Part shown: positions 1-11,766 of the stretch, one piece after another
Layout of the letters: each line of letters opens with the position of its first letter
Numbering within the stretch: the stretch's first letter is position 1
Assembly (NCBI RefSeq): GCF_019175285.1
Contig: NC_056524.1
Coordinates: 102,129,351 to 102,193,350 of the forward strand
Length of the DNA stretch: 64,000 nt
Reading direction: 5' to 3'
Origin: Sceloporus undulatus
Taxonomy: Eukaryota; Chordata; Lepidosauria; Squamata; Phrynosomatidae
Position numbers and translations under genes: made by a program
The notes under the pieces: model-generated
The model's input: the letters and a program-made list of their open reading frames with translations, nothing else
Told to the model about the DNA's origin: nothing
Database searches by the model: none

Positions 1-480
1 GCATGTAGCACTCCTTCAAATACGTCACTAATGTTCTGGCTGAATGAAGATACAATCAATTCCATGAATGGAGCAGCTAATACTAGTTATGTCAGTTCAC
101 ACACAACTCCCATCAATAATGCCTGAAAGAGGCTTATTTAACTTTTGCTATACCTCTCCATCACTTGATGAGAAGGATGTAATCCATATTGCCGATTAAT
201 GTCACTGCTTGGATGCACAAGTAGTACTCCTCTGGCTTGAGCAGTGTTGAAGAGCACAAACACACGCACCCCAAAACAGCAAAAATTTGTTTTAGGTAGC
301 CATAATAATAATTGTATTGGACAATCCCTGTCCAGCTCTTCAGAATCAATATTTTTTGGACAAATTTCAAAAGTAGCATCATAAATTACACATGGCAATC
401 ATCCAAATGAGAGGTTACCAGAACACAAAGCTGCTATTTATCTGTGTCCAAAATGGTGTACTGGTATATACATTTGAAAA
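1..480. other. No feature recognised
   Basis: AT-rich sequence with no exon-like structure or repeat that I can name. Upstream of IL1R2 other vertebrates have MAP4K4, but I see nothing resembling it. Confidence 0.5.
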
Positions 481-697
481 TATTTGGGAGTTTTTGGAAA
501 CTGAAAGCTGGAGAAAAGGAAAAAACCTATAAACTCGTGGTTGCATTTTCAGTCTGCTCTCATGTCATTATACCCCGAGGCAGACTGTATTTTGAAAGTG
601 ATTAGCCTCAGCAGTTCTTGAAACCTCTTTATGATTTTCTCTCACACTTCCAGATTTCACTTCCTTCCTTTTCCTGTTCAGATCCCAAATAACCAGG
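481..697 (+). repeat. Copy 1 of a divergent inverted repeat (partner 3071-3272)
   Basis: It runs from ATTTGGGAG to GATCCCAAATAACCAG. The reverse complement of 3071-3272 matches almost throughout, for example CAGTCTGCTCTCATGTCATT and GGCAGACTGTATTTTGAAAG. The two copies look roughly 85-90% alike and are separated by about 2.4 kb. No family is recognised. Confidence 0.85.
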
Positions 698-1114
698 ATC
701 CTGTTTGGTGAATTTTTGTTTGCATTTGATAATGCCAACTCAGCATCCTTGCATATTTTCTCATTGAACTAAGTGAAAGAAAAGATGTTCCGTAGCCAGA
801 TAAAGCACAACTGCACCCCATTTTGCTGATGCAAGTCAACTCAGGTGGCTCAGTTCTTGTATCCCACAGGAGAAAACCTGTGGCCCTCCAGATGTGGGTC
901 TCCACTTCCTATCGCGCCCTGCCAATCTAGCTAAACATGAGAAAACAGAGAGGAGGAGTGGGAGATTCATCAATATTTGGGAGCCATAGGCTCCTTGCTC
1001 TTACCCTATGAGATTTTCCTACTGCTCTTACTTGCATGCTTTTTCTGTGTTACTTGGACTTACATGTAAACACAACCTTTGTCTGACTTCATGTCTCAAT
1101 GGCCATTATTTGAT

Positions 1115-1386
1115 TAATCTGATGCATCTACACAGTAGAAATATGCAGTTGACACCACTGGCTGCATCTCACAAGAATTCTGGACTATGTAGTGTTGTGA
1201 GGTACCAGCACCCTTTGGCAAGAAGGTTAAAGAGCTTGTAAAGGTACAAATCCCTGGATTCCATAGGATTATTATTTTATGTTTATGTTTTTTATATAAC
1301 GTCATAGGCTTTACATAGCGCTTTACAAAGGAGAAAAAAGGTGGAGCTACAGCAGTTAAATGGAGTCAAACTGCATTATTTCTACA
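1115..1386. mobile_element. Degenerate palindromic MITE
   Basis: The left end AGTAGAAATATGCAGTTGAC and right end CAAACTGCATTATTTCTAC are inverted, with GTTGTGAGGTACCAG and TACAAATCCCTGGATTCC inside. It belongs to the palindromic family seen at 20765, 42973, 46505 and 52480. Confidence 0.65.
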
Positions 1387-1389
1387 AAA

Positions 1390-2320
1390 TAAAGCATCCT
1401 TTTCTTGCAGGTCTATCTATTTACATGTGCTTAACAAAGAAACTGAAATGATGATCTTTATAATTTTTGCAGGTGGGGCATTCCTAATTTTCCCCCTCCC
1501 CCAAAAAAGCTTCCTTTTTTTACACAATTCCATTCACTGTAGAGAATATTCTCTTGTGGTGGGAAATTGAGTAAGATTGTGTAAAAAGCTTTCTTAATTG
1601 CTGAGTAACCGCAGCACATGGCTTAGACATGTTCCATTGCAACATTTTAGCATTTTGAAACTCTTGTTAGAAAATGTGGCTGCATGGAAATACATTAACA
1701 TTTTGCTTCATTCACTTTGACTTTTAGAAGTTAAAGCAAGTTTACTTAAAAAAACATGTAATTGAATAACCATAAATGTTCATAAATTAATTAGAAATGA
1801 AGGGGCCGTGAAAGCTTGGAAACTATGGTGGTAATTGATCAGTACAATAAAAATAAAGATAGAAGAAACATAGTATGAATTCAGCTAGGATATACAATTG
1901 TGAAATGATGGAGAGTTTCTTTAACAAGCAGTTGCATTCAATAAATAATACTGAATTCAGTACACTCCGAGTAAACAACCAAATGTTTGGGTTGCAGAAC
2001 AGGGTACTATTTGTGAAGATGCAATGAATTCCGATCTATTTAGTCAGAAGGAAATACAATGAACCTTTGGAGTGGGGAAAGAAGCATCAGCTTTGTTTCA
2101 GCTGACTTTTAGCTCACTTGTGTTGATGGTTCGGGTTTAGAATGAGACTACTGATATTCTAAAAAAGGCACTAAAAAGCAAAAATACCCGCACTCTGAGG
2201 CTACAGACCGATCCTAGTAGCTTTGTAGATACCCATGACATCTAACACTGTGGGACAAGAATGAAGGGCTGGTCTTCACTTCTAAAGACATGAAGTCAAG
2301 TCAGGTTGATCCGTAATAAA
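1390..2320. other. No gene seen
   Basis: AT-rich intergenic DNA without convincing splice-bordered frames or recognisable repeats. Confidence 0.45.
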
Positions 2321-2620
2321 GGGGTAGCACTGGGGGGCAGTATGGCCCAGGTGACACCCTTAGGAGGGGTGACACCACTGTTCCCCAAAGATCTGCAAAA
2401 ATCTTGGGCAAAAATGGGCTGAGGGGTTCATCTGTGCCCCTCTAAATGCTGGACAAATGGTGTGAATGGGATGAGGCTCAGTGAGAAAAGAAAGGAGGGC
2501 CTTGTTGTGTTTTTTTAAATTTTAAAAAGTATATTGTTATTTTTTTTAAAAAATCATATCTTACCAAATTTTCACTTTAACTGCATCAAACTATGTACAT
2601 GTAAGCACATTTAGACCTGT
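2320..2620. mobile_element. DNA-transposon fragment sharing sequence with 15700-16210
   Basis: It contains CAGGTGACACCCTTAGGAGG, GGGTGACACCACTGTTCCCC and GATGAGGCTCAGTGAG; the same blocks occur in order at 15715-15870 (GGTGACACCTAAAGG, GTGACACCATTGTTCTTC, GGTGAAGCTCAGTGGG). Both are followed by an AT-rich TTTTAAAAT stretch. Likely a non-autonomous DNA element. Confidence 0.6.
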
Positions 2621-2624
2621 GTGT

Positions 2625-2740
2625 AGCTGAAGTCAAAGGCTTTCACAGCAGGCTACATAGGTTTTTTGTAGGTTTTTCGGGCTAGCCACAGATGCAGGTG
2701 AAACGTCAGGAATAAACCCTTCCAGAACATGGCCACATAC
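2625..2740. repeat. Fragment of an interspersed repeat (GTAGGTTTTTCGGGCT type)
   Basis: TTTGTAGGTTTTTCGGGCT, CACAGATGCAGGTGAAACGT and CAGAACATGGCCACATA belong to a repeat that is very common in reptile genomes. I do not assign its class from this short piece. Confidence 0.5.
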
Positions 2741-3070
2741 CCCAGTAGGCTTTTGACACCACTGTATTCCAATAGCACTGTGTTTTCCATGGGCCGTGAC
2801 TACCACCCGGGAGCCGACTTGATTGGAAGAGCACTAATGCAAAGCACAGCTACATATTTCCATATCTGTGGTAAGATTTCACATGTTTTCCTAGAGCTAG
2901 GACTAAGTAATGGCACCTAAAGGTCCAGGAATCATCAGGAAAATTAAACGGGGCATGTGGCTTCTGTAGATCTTCCAGTGATGGTCACTCTAGTTTAACC
3001 AGGACTGATTTTCTGTCTCATATTCAAATGTTGACTCACTATTGAAATGAGTCCAAATAATCAGTTTCAT

Positions 3071-3272
3071 CTGGTTATTTGGATCTGAAACAGGGAAAAG
3101 GAAGGAAGTGAAATCTGGAAGTTGAGAGAAAAATCATAAAGAGTTTCAAGAACTGCGATATCACTTTCAAAATACAGTCTGCCTCGGGGTATAATGACAT
3201 GAGAGCAGACTGAAAATGCAACCACTAGGTTATTTTTTCTCCAGCTTTCAGTTTCCAAAAGACTCCCAAATA
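3071..3272 (-). repeat. Copy 2 of the inverted repeat (partner 481-697)
   Basis: It is the reverse-complement partner of 481-697. On the minus strand it keeps an open frame (about 3067-3330, including VVAFSVCSHVIIPRGRLYFE) that is broken in copy 1. It may be an old mobile element or a duplicated fragment; no protein family is recognised. Confidence 0.8.
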
Positions 3273-3905
3273 CAATACGTTTGTATTGTACAATGCAATA
3301 ACCAATGAGTAAAAAAATGAAATAAAACATAGAACCGCAAAATAGCCACAGGGTTTTTTGTGTGTTTTTTTTGCTTCAGAGAAATAAATGATTAATCTTT
3401 AGATTAGATAACTACCCTTCATCCCTGAAGTGCAGCCCATATTTTGTCTGCAAGAGCAGATTATATTTTCTGTAGTATAAATGCCCTGCCCACTGCCTGA
3501 ATATTCAGCTAAACTGAATTAGGAAAAGATACATGGACCAAACTTCAGTGACTAACTTTATGTTCATCTATAGGAAGATTGCCTACCTAGCAGTCAAAAC
3601 AATAGATAAAAAGGTACCACTTCGGTGGGAAAGTAACCATGTTCTGTGTGCCTTGGTATTTAGCCACACTGTTGCCATGGAGTCATCTTTAACAATGCTG
3701 GCTCTCTCGGCTTAGTAACAGAGATGAGCGCTGCCACCACCCACTCAGATATGACTAGAGAATCACATCAAAGGGGAAACCCTAACATCTATTTTTATAG
3801 GAAGATTCTCCTACACAGGAATCATAGAGGTCAGCCAACTCAGAAAATAAGAGCTGATTTAGAATGTCTCCAAATGGCAGGCAAAAAATGTTTACTGAGA
3901 TATTC

Positions 3906-4125
3906 TTGTTATGTCTCTTCAAGTTGTTCCTAATTTATGGCAACCTCATGGGATTTTCTTGACAAGATTTGTTCAGGGGGGTTTACTATTGACTCCCTCT
4001 GAGGTTGACTGTGCCTTGTGCAAGGTCACTCAGTTGTGTTCCACAAGTGAGCAGGGATTTGAACCTTGGTCTCCAGAAGTCCTAGTCCAACCCTTCAACC
4101 ACTGCACCACAATGGTTTTCACTGA
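3906..4125 (-). mobile_element. Sauria-type tRNA SINE, minus orientation
   Basis: It reads GGCAACCTCATGGGATTTTC, TTGACAAGATTTGTTCAG, GGATTTGAACCTTGGTCTCC and TAGTCCAACCCTTCAACCAC. These are the reverse complement of the SINE body and its tRNA-like head with box B. Confidence 0.85.
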
Positions 4126-4300
4126 ATTTATTATTGTTGCATTTTTACAACCATTGAAGACAAGCTTTATTTCTACTGTTGGCTTCCATTCCGCAAAACA
4201 GTGTAGCTTGATCTAAGGCTTTTTGCTGGGGCAAGGATGCTATTTGCTGCGCTAGAACAGGGAGCCAAATGTCTTAGGCCAACCCTGGGTGGTGTGACAA

Positions 4301-4637
4301 TGGAGTTTATCAGACAAGGGGAATTGGAAGTATAATCCAATGGCAATCTGAACGCAATCAGATTGTTTAACGTTATTGCGTGATAACACACTACACACAA
4401 ATTCGGGCAATGGGAAGTCAGTCCGAATGCAATCATGTGGTTTCACATTATTGCGTGATAGACTGCCACATGCAAATTCAGGCAATGGCATGCTATTTTC
4501 GGGCAATGAGGAGCCAGTTCGAATGCAATGCGTATTCACGTAATTGCGCTAAACTAGCGACTTTAAGTGAATGCATTTTGGCCCCACTTCCTTTTCTTTC
4601 AAATTTAAGAGAAATTCCTCTCGTTTGATAAACTCCA
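4301..4637. mobile_element. 337-bp TIR element with internal tandem repeats
   Basis: The ends TGGAGTTTATCAGACAAGGG and CTCTCGTTTGATAAACTCCA are imperfect inverted repeats of about 24 bp. Inside (about 4347-4555) a unit of 75-95 bp containing GAATGCAATCATG, ATTATTGCGTGATA and AAATTCAGGCAATGG occurs about 2.5 times in tandem. No clear target duplication was found. Confidence 0.7.
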
Positions 4638-4649
4638 ATGTGAAGAAAA

Positions 4650-5225
4650 TGCTCAGTAAGGTTTTCACATAAATCTGTTGGCTCTGTGGGACAGCCTGTG
4701 AGAAGCTGCCTTTCAAGGAGTCCAGATGGTGCTATTTGTGTTAATCTACGTACTTTAATCTTTAAAAAGACTGACCAAGTCCACTCTCACAATTAAGGAA
4801 TTCTGTGAATCTGCTGAGATTTTTCATCTTCTGGGTCAAAAGAGATTGTCAGACTGCAGAGCTTAAAAGCCAAAGATAGTGTTCTCCAGTGAATCCAGCT
4901 GCACAAAATATCACTGAAAAAAGGAAACAAGAGACTGTGTGAAATTCAGTTCTTGACTGCTCAAGCAGAACTGCACATCCTTCTTTCCTCATTCAGTAAA
5001 AAAATAAAAATAATACAGTAGAACTTTGTTTATGAATGAAGGAAAAAAATAAGGCATTATTAAAAGTTCATAAGGACATTCTACTTCTGGTGCCCCTTAT
5101 GGTTGAGAAAGGTTTAGATAGGACACACAGTTTTCCAAAGGATTCCCATGTGAGTACCTATATAGCAAAAGAAGAGAAGGAACTGGCAAAACCACCTCTG
5201 AAGATTCCTTGTCTAAGAAAATCCT
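4650..5225. other. No gene seen
   Basis: Unique-looking intergenic sequence with no supported exon. Confidence 0.45.
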
Positions 5226-5227
5226 AT

Positions 5228-5440
5228 GAAATTCATGGGGTCACCATAAAGTCAACAGGCAACCCTAAGGCAAACCTACCATGGGGTTTTCTTGGCAAAA
5301 TTTTTCGGAGGTCGCTTCCTGCGAGGCCGAGAGCATGAGACTTGCCCAAAGTCAACCAGTGGGTTTCTTGTCTGAGCTGGAAATTGAATCCTGGTCGCCA
5401 GGGTCGTAGTCCAACACTAAAACCACTGTGCCACATGTAT
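5228..5440 (-). mobile_element. Sauria-type tRNA SINE, minus orientation
   Basis: It reads GGTCACCATAAAGTCAACAG, GGGGTTTTCTTGGCAAAAT, GACTTGCCCAAAGTCAACCA and TCGTAGTCCAACACTAAAAC, the reverse of the SINE consensus. Confidence 0.85.
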
Positions 5441-5444
5441 GGTG

Positions 5445-6640
5445 TATAAAATGGGTTGCTCTTGAATATTCTACATAGCTTTCATCATTTCTGTTTGTGT
5501 TCATGTGGAACAATCTCCTTGGTGTATGCATTTGCCAGAGATCCTGCTGCGTACTAAGGGAACTGCTATTGCCATCTCTTCAGGATCTGCCTTTGCACTT
5601 GCTGCCAATGATCGCGTGAGAAAGCAACAATTTCTGCTGGTAAAGAAGTGTCAGTGGAAATGATCGCCCATGACAAAGCAGACGTGAGGTTTAATCAGCC
5701 AAGCACAGTGTGCAGAAACAGATGTGGCAAGAACCATATTATAAAATGTCATTTACACTTTAAAGATGTCTGAGTCATTTGGGGGGTGAGAGCTAATGAC
5801 ATTTTATTTTCCTAGGAACATTTAAACTGAAAATTTTTCTTCCTCAATTCTAGCTCAACATAAAACACTATTTATCCAGAATACAAACATATTGTCTATG
5901 AAATTATGAAAACTATGTTTTCCAGTTCTAGGGATCACAATTACATAATACGTTCATAATATTTTTTATCATATTATGAATGAGGAAGATTATGGGACTT
6001 GCAGTCCAAGGTGTGATATTTTTATATTGCAAATATTTTTTATATTTGGCAGACAGTGGCCTGAACCCTATTGGAAATCCCAGTAATAGTGTTATTGAGC
6101 CAATATTACATAAGTCCCATCAGTTCAACAACTCTGTTCTAGCTGGGACAACCAACTAGATCCTGGCCATTACTTCTACTTTTCCAAGTATCTATTTACA
6201 GTTAAATAAATTGAATACCTCTACTGAGATGCTGATCCATTATTTAACTAGGTAGTGAAAATTTTCAAATGATGGTAAGAATGTTGGAGGGCCCAAAGGT
6301 CTACCAAATCCAACATTTTGTTCATATAGTGGTTGGCCAACCAATGACCTATGGAGAACCTACAAACAGACATGAGTGCAACAGCACACTTATGGTCCAC
6401 TAATTGGTATACAGAGACGCTCTCTCTCTGGTACTGGAGAGGGTGTGTGCGTATCCATTGAGTCTACCCAGAGTGACAGCTTCAGTGCCCATGAATTTAC
6501 TCATTTCTCTTTTAAGGTTCCTTAGGTTAACAGCCATCTAGTGGCAGTGAATTCCACAGTTCAACTATGCACTGTATGAAGAAACATATCCTCTTAACTT
6601 TCTTTAATCTCCCACCATTCAACTTCATGGATGACTCTGG
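5445..6640. other. No gene seen
   Basis: AT-rich intergenic DNA. No exon-like structure or repeat with recognisable ends was found. Confidence 0.45.
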
Positions 6641-6644
6641 CTTC

Positions 6645-7110
6645 TAATATAGGTTGAGTATCCCTTATCCAAAATGCTTGGAACTAGAAACATTTTGGAG
6701 CTGGGATTTATTGGGGGGGGGGTGGTCAGGATTTTGGAATACACAAGTAGCATAGTATATACCTGTAGTATATTTGTGAGGCTAGAAAAAGATGTGAGGA
6801 TCTGTGAAATGGCAGAAGGCATGGATTTTCACTGAGCACTGTACTTTGATTTCTGCCATTTTTGAGAGAACAAAGTGGGTGCTTGCAGTGTTCTCTCATT
6901 CATCTCTCTCCAGCCTCACATCTTGTTCATTCATTACTTGTGTTGTGTATGAGATATGAGGCTAGACAGAGACTGGGGATCTGAGAGACAAACAAGTAGG
7001 AGTGCTGCAGCCATTTCCTTGAAGTTGAAACCAGTCAGCCTGTGGCAAAGACCTTCAGGTTTTGGAGGTTTTCAGATTTCACATTTTCGGATACATGTCC
7101 TCAACATGTA
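6645..7110. mobile_element. Tigger-like DNA element, old and rearranged
   Basis: The left part GGTTGAGTATCCCTTATCC and AAATGCTTGGAACTAGAAAC, and the right part TTCAGATTTCACATTTTCGG, resemble the ends of mariner/Tigger-type non-autonomous elements. A related copy lies at 38785-38985. Confidence 0.55.
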
Positions 7111-7995
7111 TTATGAAAGGAGAAAAATTTCTCCTCTTTTCCCACATGACAATTTATTTTATGCTTCTACATGCCTCCTCTTACTTGCCTTTTTTCTAAG
7201 TTAAACAGCGTCCAAGTTTGACCTTTACTTATGCTCCTTCATCATGTCAGCTCTAGATATCCTTTTTCAGCTATGGTTCCACCGTAGATTTATCCAAGGG
7301 CAGTATGATGATACTAGCGGTTTTATTTTAATTTCCTTATCTTATCTTCAATTTTATGGTAATACTGACTAGCAACAGCAAAGGCAATTGGTCTGGGGTT
7401 GTTTGCAACTTTGTTCCCCCTCTGGAAACAAGCAGCATAAAAAAAGGGAACTATACTTGTGTGTGTGTATATAGCAGTCATTTCCCTTTGCTTTGAGCAA
7501 TATACTCACACATAGTCAGTGTTATATTTTCCCCCATAGCTACAGAGCACGGAAAAGGTGTTCCTCAAACTTCACTTGTTCTCACAAATCTTGATTGGGC
7601 AAATTGGGAAAATTCCCCTTGCGTTTTAAAAGTTATATATAAAACCATTTACTGAGATCCTTCCATTCAAAAGTGATGTAGTTTACAGATCTTTGAGAAA
7701 TTCCTAGACAAAAGAATGAGGAGGTACAGGTAAGTGGGCATGGGGAAATGTTATTTTTAGAGGAGAAGGAGGAGAGATCATTGGAATGTACCTTTATAGA
7801 CACCTTGAGTAACAAATGATGTGGAATTTATCAATTCAAAGATTTAGCAATCTTTTCAGTTATTTAGAGCCAGGTGTAGAAGAACATGGGCAGATGGATT
7901 CTTGTACCTATTTAAAAATTATAATAACTAGTCTGAAGCTTTTGTGGCTTCTGGTTTGAGATAGAAATATTAAAAATTAATATTACTATAAAGCA
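7110..7995. other. No gene seen
   Basis: Intergenic DNA with a short (GT)n run near 7460. No supported coding or RNA feature. Confidence 0.45.
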
Positions 7996-7997
7996 GT

Positions 7998-8350
7998 AGT
8001 ATGCAAAACTTTTTACCCTTGGGACCACGTTTACATCTACATGCAGGTATTGTGCCCCCCGCTCCAACATAGTATATGAATTTTAAAAAAATATTTAGCA
8101 TGCATATTTTCACTTGCACATTCACGTATATTCATATTTTAATGTATTATAAGGAAATAACGTTCAAATTAGAACAGTTTTATTTAAGTAAATTTAATAT
8201 TTAACTCAATGCATGAATAAATGTTATATATAAAAATTTGGGAAGAGTAGACAAAGGAAAGGTTAGGGTTTCCAAGTGGCATGCCCCTGCTTGAGCAACT
8301 CCCCCCCCCTCCCCATGGATCCCATCCCACTGTTTGAGAACCACTGGTAT
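7998..8350. mobile_element. hAT-like (Charlie-type) DNA element, degenerate
   Basis: The right end GTTTGAGAACCACTGGT and the left end AGTAGTATGCAAAACTTTTT followed by GGGACCACG fit the CAGTGGTTCTCAAA termini of Charlie-type hAT elements. Confidence 0.5.
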
Positions 8351-8619
8351 AAAGTCTGACATAAGTCGAAGGATGGTTTTGTTTGGTTGAGGTACAGCAT
8401 TAAGGCTATTTTGTGTTGCATAAAATTATTTGTTTTTGTCAATTGTAAGAGGTCAGAAAAACCTGGAAAATCAGGCACTCTTTTTAACTGTCGTTTTGGA
8501 AAACTTAATGGATTGTTGGACTGACAGTACAAGGCCAAGAAAAAAAAGGACAACTTTGATATTTAAAGGAGAGACACAGACTTCTAGTTTCATGTGTGCT
8601 GTCTCATTGATCAAGGATG

Positions 8620-9287
8620 TCTCTGACATGAAAGGCTGTGATGACATTGTGGAGATAGACAAGTTGAACATGAGTCAACACTGCGATGCGGCAGCTAACA
8701 AGGCCAATGTGATTTTAGGCTGCATCAATAGAAGTATAGTGTCTAGATCAAGGGAAGTAATAGTCCCACCCTGTTCTTCTCTGATCACCTGGAATACTGT
8801 GTCCAGTTCTGGGCACCACAAATCAAAAAGAATGTTGAGAAACTGGAGCATGTGCAAAGGAGGGCGACTAAAATGGTGAAGGGTCTGGAAACCATGTCTT
8901 ATGAGAAATGGCTTAGGGAGCTGGGATGTTTAGCCTGGAGAAGAGAAGGTTAAGAGGTGATATGATAGCCCTGTTTAAATACTTGAAGGGATGTCATATT
9001 GAGGAGGGAGCTAACTTGTTTTCTGCTGCTCCAGAGACTAGGACCCAGAGCAATGGATGCAAGAGATTCCACCTCAACATTAGGAGGAACTTCCTGACAA
9101 TAAGACTGTTCAACATTGGAACAAACTCCCTTGGAGTGTGGTGAAGTCTCCTTCCTTCAAAGTTTTTAACCAGAGGCTGGATGGCCATCTGTTGGGGATG
9201 CTTTGCTTGTGATTTCCTGCATGGCAGGGGGTTGGACTGGATGGCCCTTGTGGTCTCTTCCAACTCTATTATTCTATGATTCTATGA
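8620..9287 (+). mobile_element. CR1 LINE, 5'-truncated 3' end
   Basis: The sequence encodes pieces of the C-terminus of CR1 reverse transcriptase: [20 protein letters not shown], then [19 protein letters not shown] and LNIRRNFLTIR. It ends with GGACTGGATGGCCCTTGTGG and the CR1 tail repeats TTCTATGATTCTATGAC at about 9271-9287. Several frame changes are present, so it is inactive. Confidence 0.92.
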
Positions 9288-9289
9288 CT

Positions 9290-9920
9290 GGAAATATATA
9301 ACAAGAGTAGTGCATATATAAACATTAATTTGAGGGAGGAACAAGTAATTCTAGTACTACATCAGCATAAGATTTGCCTCAAAAATATTGTGACCTAAGT
9401 TTCTACACTTGAGAGCTTTTGTACTAGCCATTATCTCTGGGCTGATAGCATACACAGATTCATTTCACACCTGGAAATCTGATGGCATATATTCCAGGTT
9501 ATTGCATTTTCATATTCTCCTCTAATCCTAGCTTTTTCTAGGGTGTATTTATAAATATTTATATCTCATCTTTCTGTGAATCCTTCTTAACATGGCTTTC
9601 AGTTGCTCCACCTCAACAAGCATATCTGCTGTTGTCTTGTTTCCCCAGCTTTCTCTTCTTTTTCTACACTATGTTTAATGACAGTGGCAAGACTTTCCTA
9701 TATGTAGAGAGGGAAAATGGGGGTGGAGGATGAAGTTAGCCTTGTTAGTTCCACCAACATTTCCTGTTGGTATTAATGCTGAGATGCACACACAAGGCCT
9801 TTGGATAAAAGAGGTCCCCTTTGGGAGGCAGAAACAGAAATGGCATAGGCAGGAGACCAGATGGGTACCATTTGGATATAGAGGACTATTTTGACTCCAA
9901 AGGATTGAAAAGGAATTGGA
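9290..9920. other. No gene seen
   Basis: Unremarkable intergenic sequence with no supported feature. Confidence 0.45.
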
Positions 9921-9924
9921 ATTG

Positions 9925-10190
9925 CTACTGAGAGCCAAGGTAATGTAGTAGCTACAGTGTTGGATTAGCATCTGGAAGATCCATTCACACCTTCACTGAC
10001 CCATGAAACCCATTATGTGAGCTTTGACCAATCACTCTCCCTTTCTCTCCCAGTGTGACCTATGTCCACTGGATATTGTGAGGATAAAGTAGGGAAGAAA
10101 AGGAACAGGTGCCACACACCCTGACTTGAGTTTATTGGAGAAAATATGGAATATAAATATAAAAAACAAATAAAAAGTGGGAGGATTCTG
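9925..10190 (+). mobile_element. MIR-like tRNA SINE with L2-type tail
   Basis: The head GAGCCAAGGTAATGTAGTAG and TTGGATTAGCATCTGGAAGA resemble tRNA A and B box regions. The body ATTGTGAGGATAAAGTAG and the tail GGAATATAAATATAAAAAAC fit a SINE sharing an L2/CR1 type 3' end. Confidence 0.7.
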
Positions 10191-10571
10191 ATTAGGGCCC
10201 ATATTGAGATGATGTTGAAAGCCACTCAAGCTGATGCCAGTGCTGTCAACATGTTTTACCTGATGCCTCACCCATTAACCTGTTCTACCTGCTTTCTTGA
10301 AATGTTTATGGGCTCTTCCTGATCACATTGTCCTAAAACTCCAAGTTGCAAGCTGGGTTTAGAAAAATGTAAAAGCATACATTCTGGACGATCTCCTTTC
10401 CTTCTGTCCAGATTTTCCATTTTCACTTGAAATCAGTTAATTTGGTCATCTCATTTGACTATCCCAATGCTAGAATTGACCATCCCAATGAAGTTTCATT
10501 CTACTATATTTCCACTTTTTAACACAATGCAAATTGTGTATTGCAAATGTTTTCCTTGTTGAGTTGACACA

Positions 10572-10878
10572 GGGGCTGTACAAAAAGCCACTAAGGGGCA
10601 GCATGCAGTCGTCCCTTCTTCAGCCGGATTGGGGCTGCAGCCCTGATCCAGCCTCTGGAGGGTGCAAAAAGCAGCTCCTCTTTGCATCCCCCAAAGGGCG
10701 CCATAGCCACGGTGGTGCGGGTATATGGCACCCCTTTGGTGCTGCTGCATCATCTGGATGCAGCACCAGAGGGGCATCATGGAGCCCTGGTGGCATTGTC
10801 CAGGGTGTGCGTCATCTGGAAGCATCACCCTGACTCCGTCTTCAGGCCAGCACAAAGTGCCAGTCTGTACAGGGCCTT
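10572..10878. mobile_element. CpG-rich MITE with GGNCTGTACA ends
   Basis: The left end GGGGCTGTACAAAAAGCC and right end GTCTGTACAGGGCCTTGG are inverted. The interior has GGATGCAGCACCAGAGGGGC and TGACTCCG, shared with 43860-44030 and 45285-45600. Open frames here belong to the element. Confidence 0.65.
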
Positions 10879-10879
10879 G

Positions 10880-11766
10880 GTCTTAGAAATCATTGTATTC
10901 GCATTTGAGTTCTAGTCAATGTAGACATTTCAGACAGCCTTATTTACAATATGCCCCATCCTAAGAGCTCAGGAAGATGGTGGATAACCAGAATTTAAAC
11001 ATTCCAATTAAAGCAAATCCAAGTCTCTCTCCCCCCTCTCCATGCAATCAATTTGGACCAAAAATATTTTATAACTCTTCTAGAAGATGCTCAGCCCCGG
11101 GCTTTGGAAAACCTCCAAGTGGCAGTACAGTTGTTATATGGCCACTCAAAGTGTCTCATTCCTTGCTCTAGCAATTGTAACCTGGCAAATAGATGCCATA
11201 CACTGTTGTGCTCTTTGAAGGATCAGTGGGATATAAATTTAACAATAGTTCCTTCCCATCAGAAGCCAAATCACAGTGTTTTGTACCAGCTGAAACTTCC
11301 AAATCAGCATGCAGTATGATTTTAATTCTATGCTACTGCAGATCTAGACTGTGTCACAACTAGAAACAAATACAGATGGCTTAAAAATGAGTAGAAAACC
11401 TGTTCACAATCAGCAAGAATAGGGCCTCACAAACCTAGGGAGATTATCAAACTGGGGAAAGTGACGGGAGGCAGCCATAGCAGTTAAAATTGGAATAATA
11501 GTGCTATAACAATGTAGTGTGATATTCTACCCAGTCTTGTGAAAAGTCATGTACCTTTGCAGCCCCATCGTCACCCCTGTCTTGGAGTGCTTTTGACTCT
11601 GGCCTACTAAGATGAGTGGTGTTTACCTGGAGAGAAAAAACAGAGGCTGGACTATAGCACAGCTAGATAGATTATCACACCGGTGAAAGTGACAGGAGCA
11701 TACATTTTCCAAAAAGGGAGTCTTCATTATTTCTTTAGAACATGATCCCCTTATTTTCATTTGCAG
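10880..11766. other. Region upstream of IL1R2 first coding exon; no promoter identified
   Basis: A block AGATTATCA..GGTGAAAGTGACRGGAG occurs twice, near 11442-11472 and 11669-11699. It looks like mobile-element ends rather than a regulatory site. I cannot identify the IL1R2 promoter or 5' untranslated exons by eye. Confidence 0.4.

Noticed and set aside
8430-8879. 149-codon open frame
   Set aside because: Most of it reads as CR1 reverse-transcriptase C-terminus (NKANVILGCINRS...), opening with a non-ATG codon. It is LINE sequence, not a host gene.
10496-10855. 119-codon minus-strand frame
   Set aside because: Lies within a CpG-rich MITE with inverted ends.
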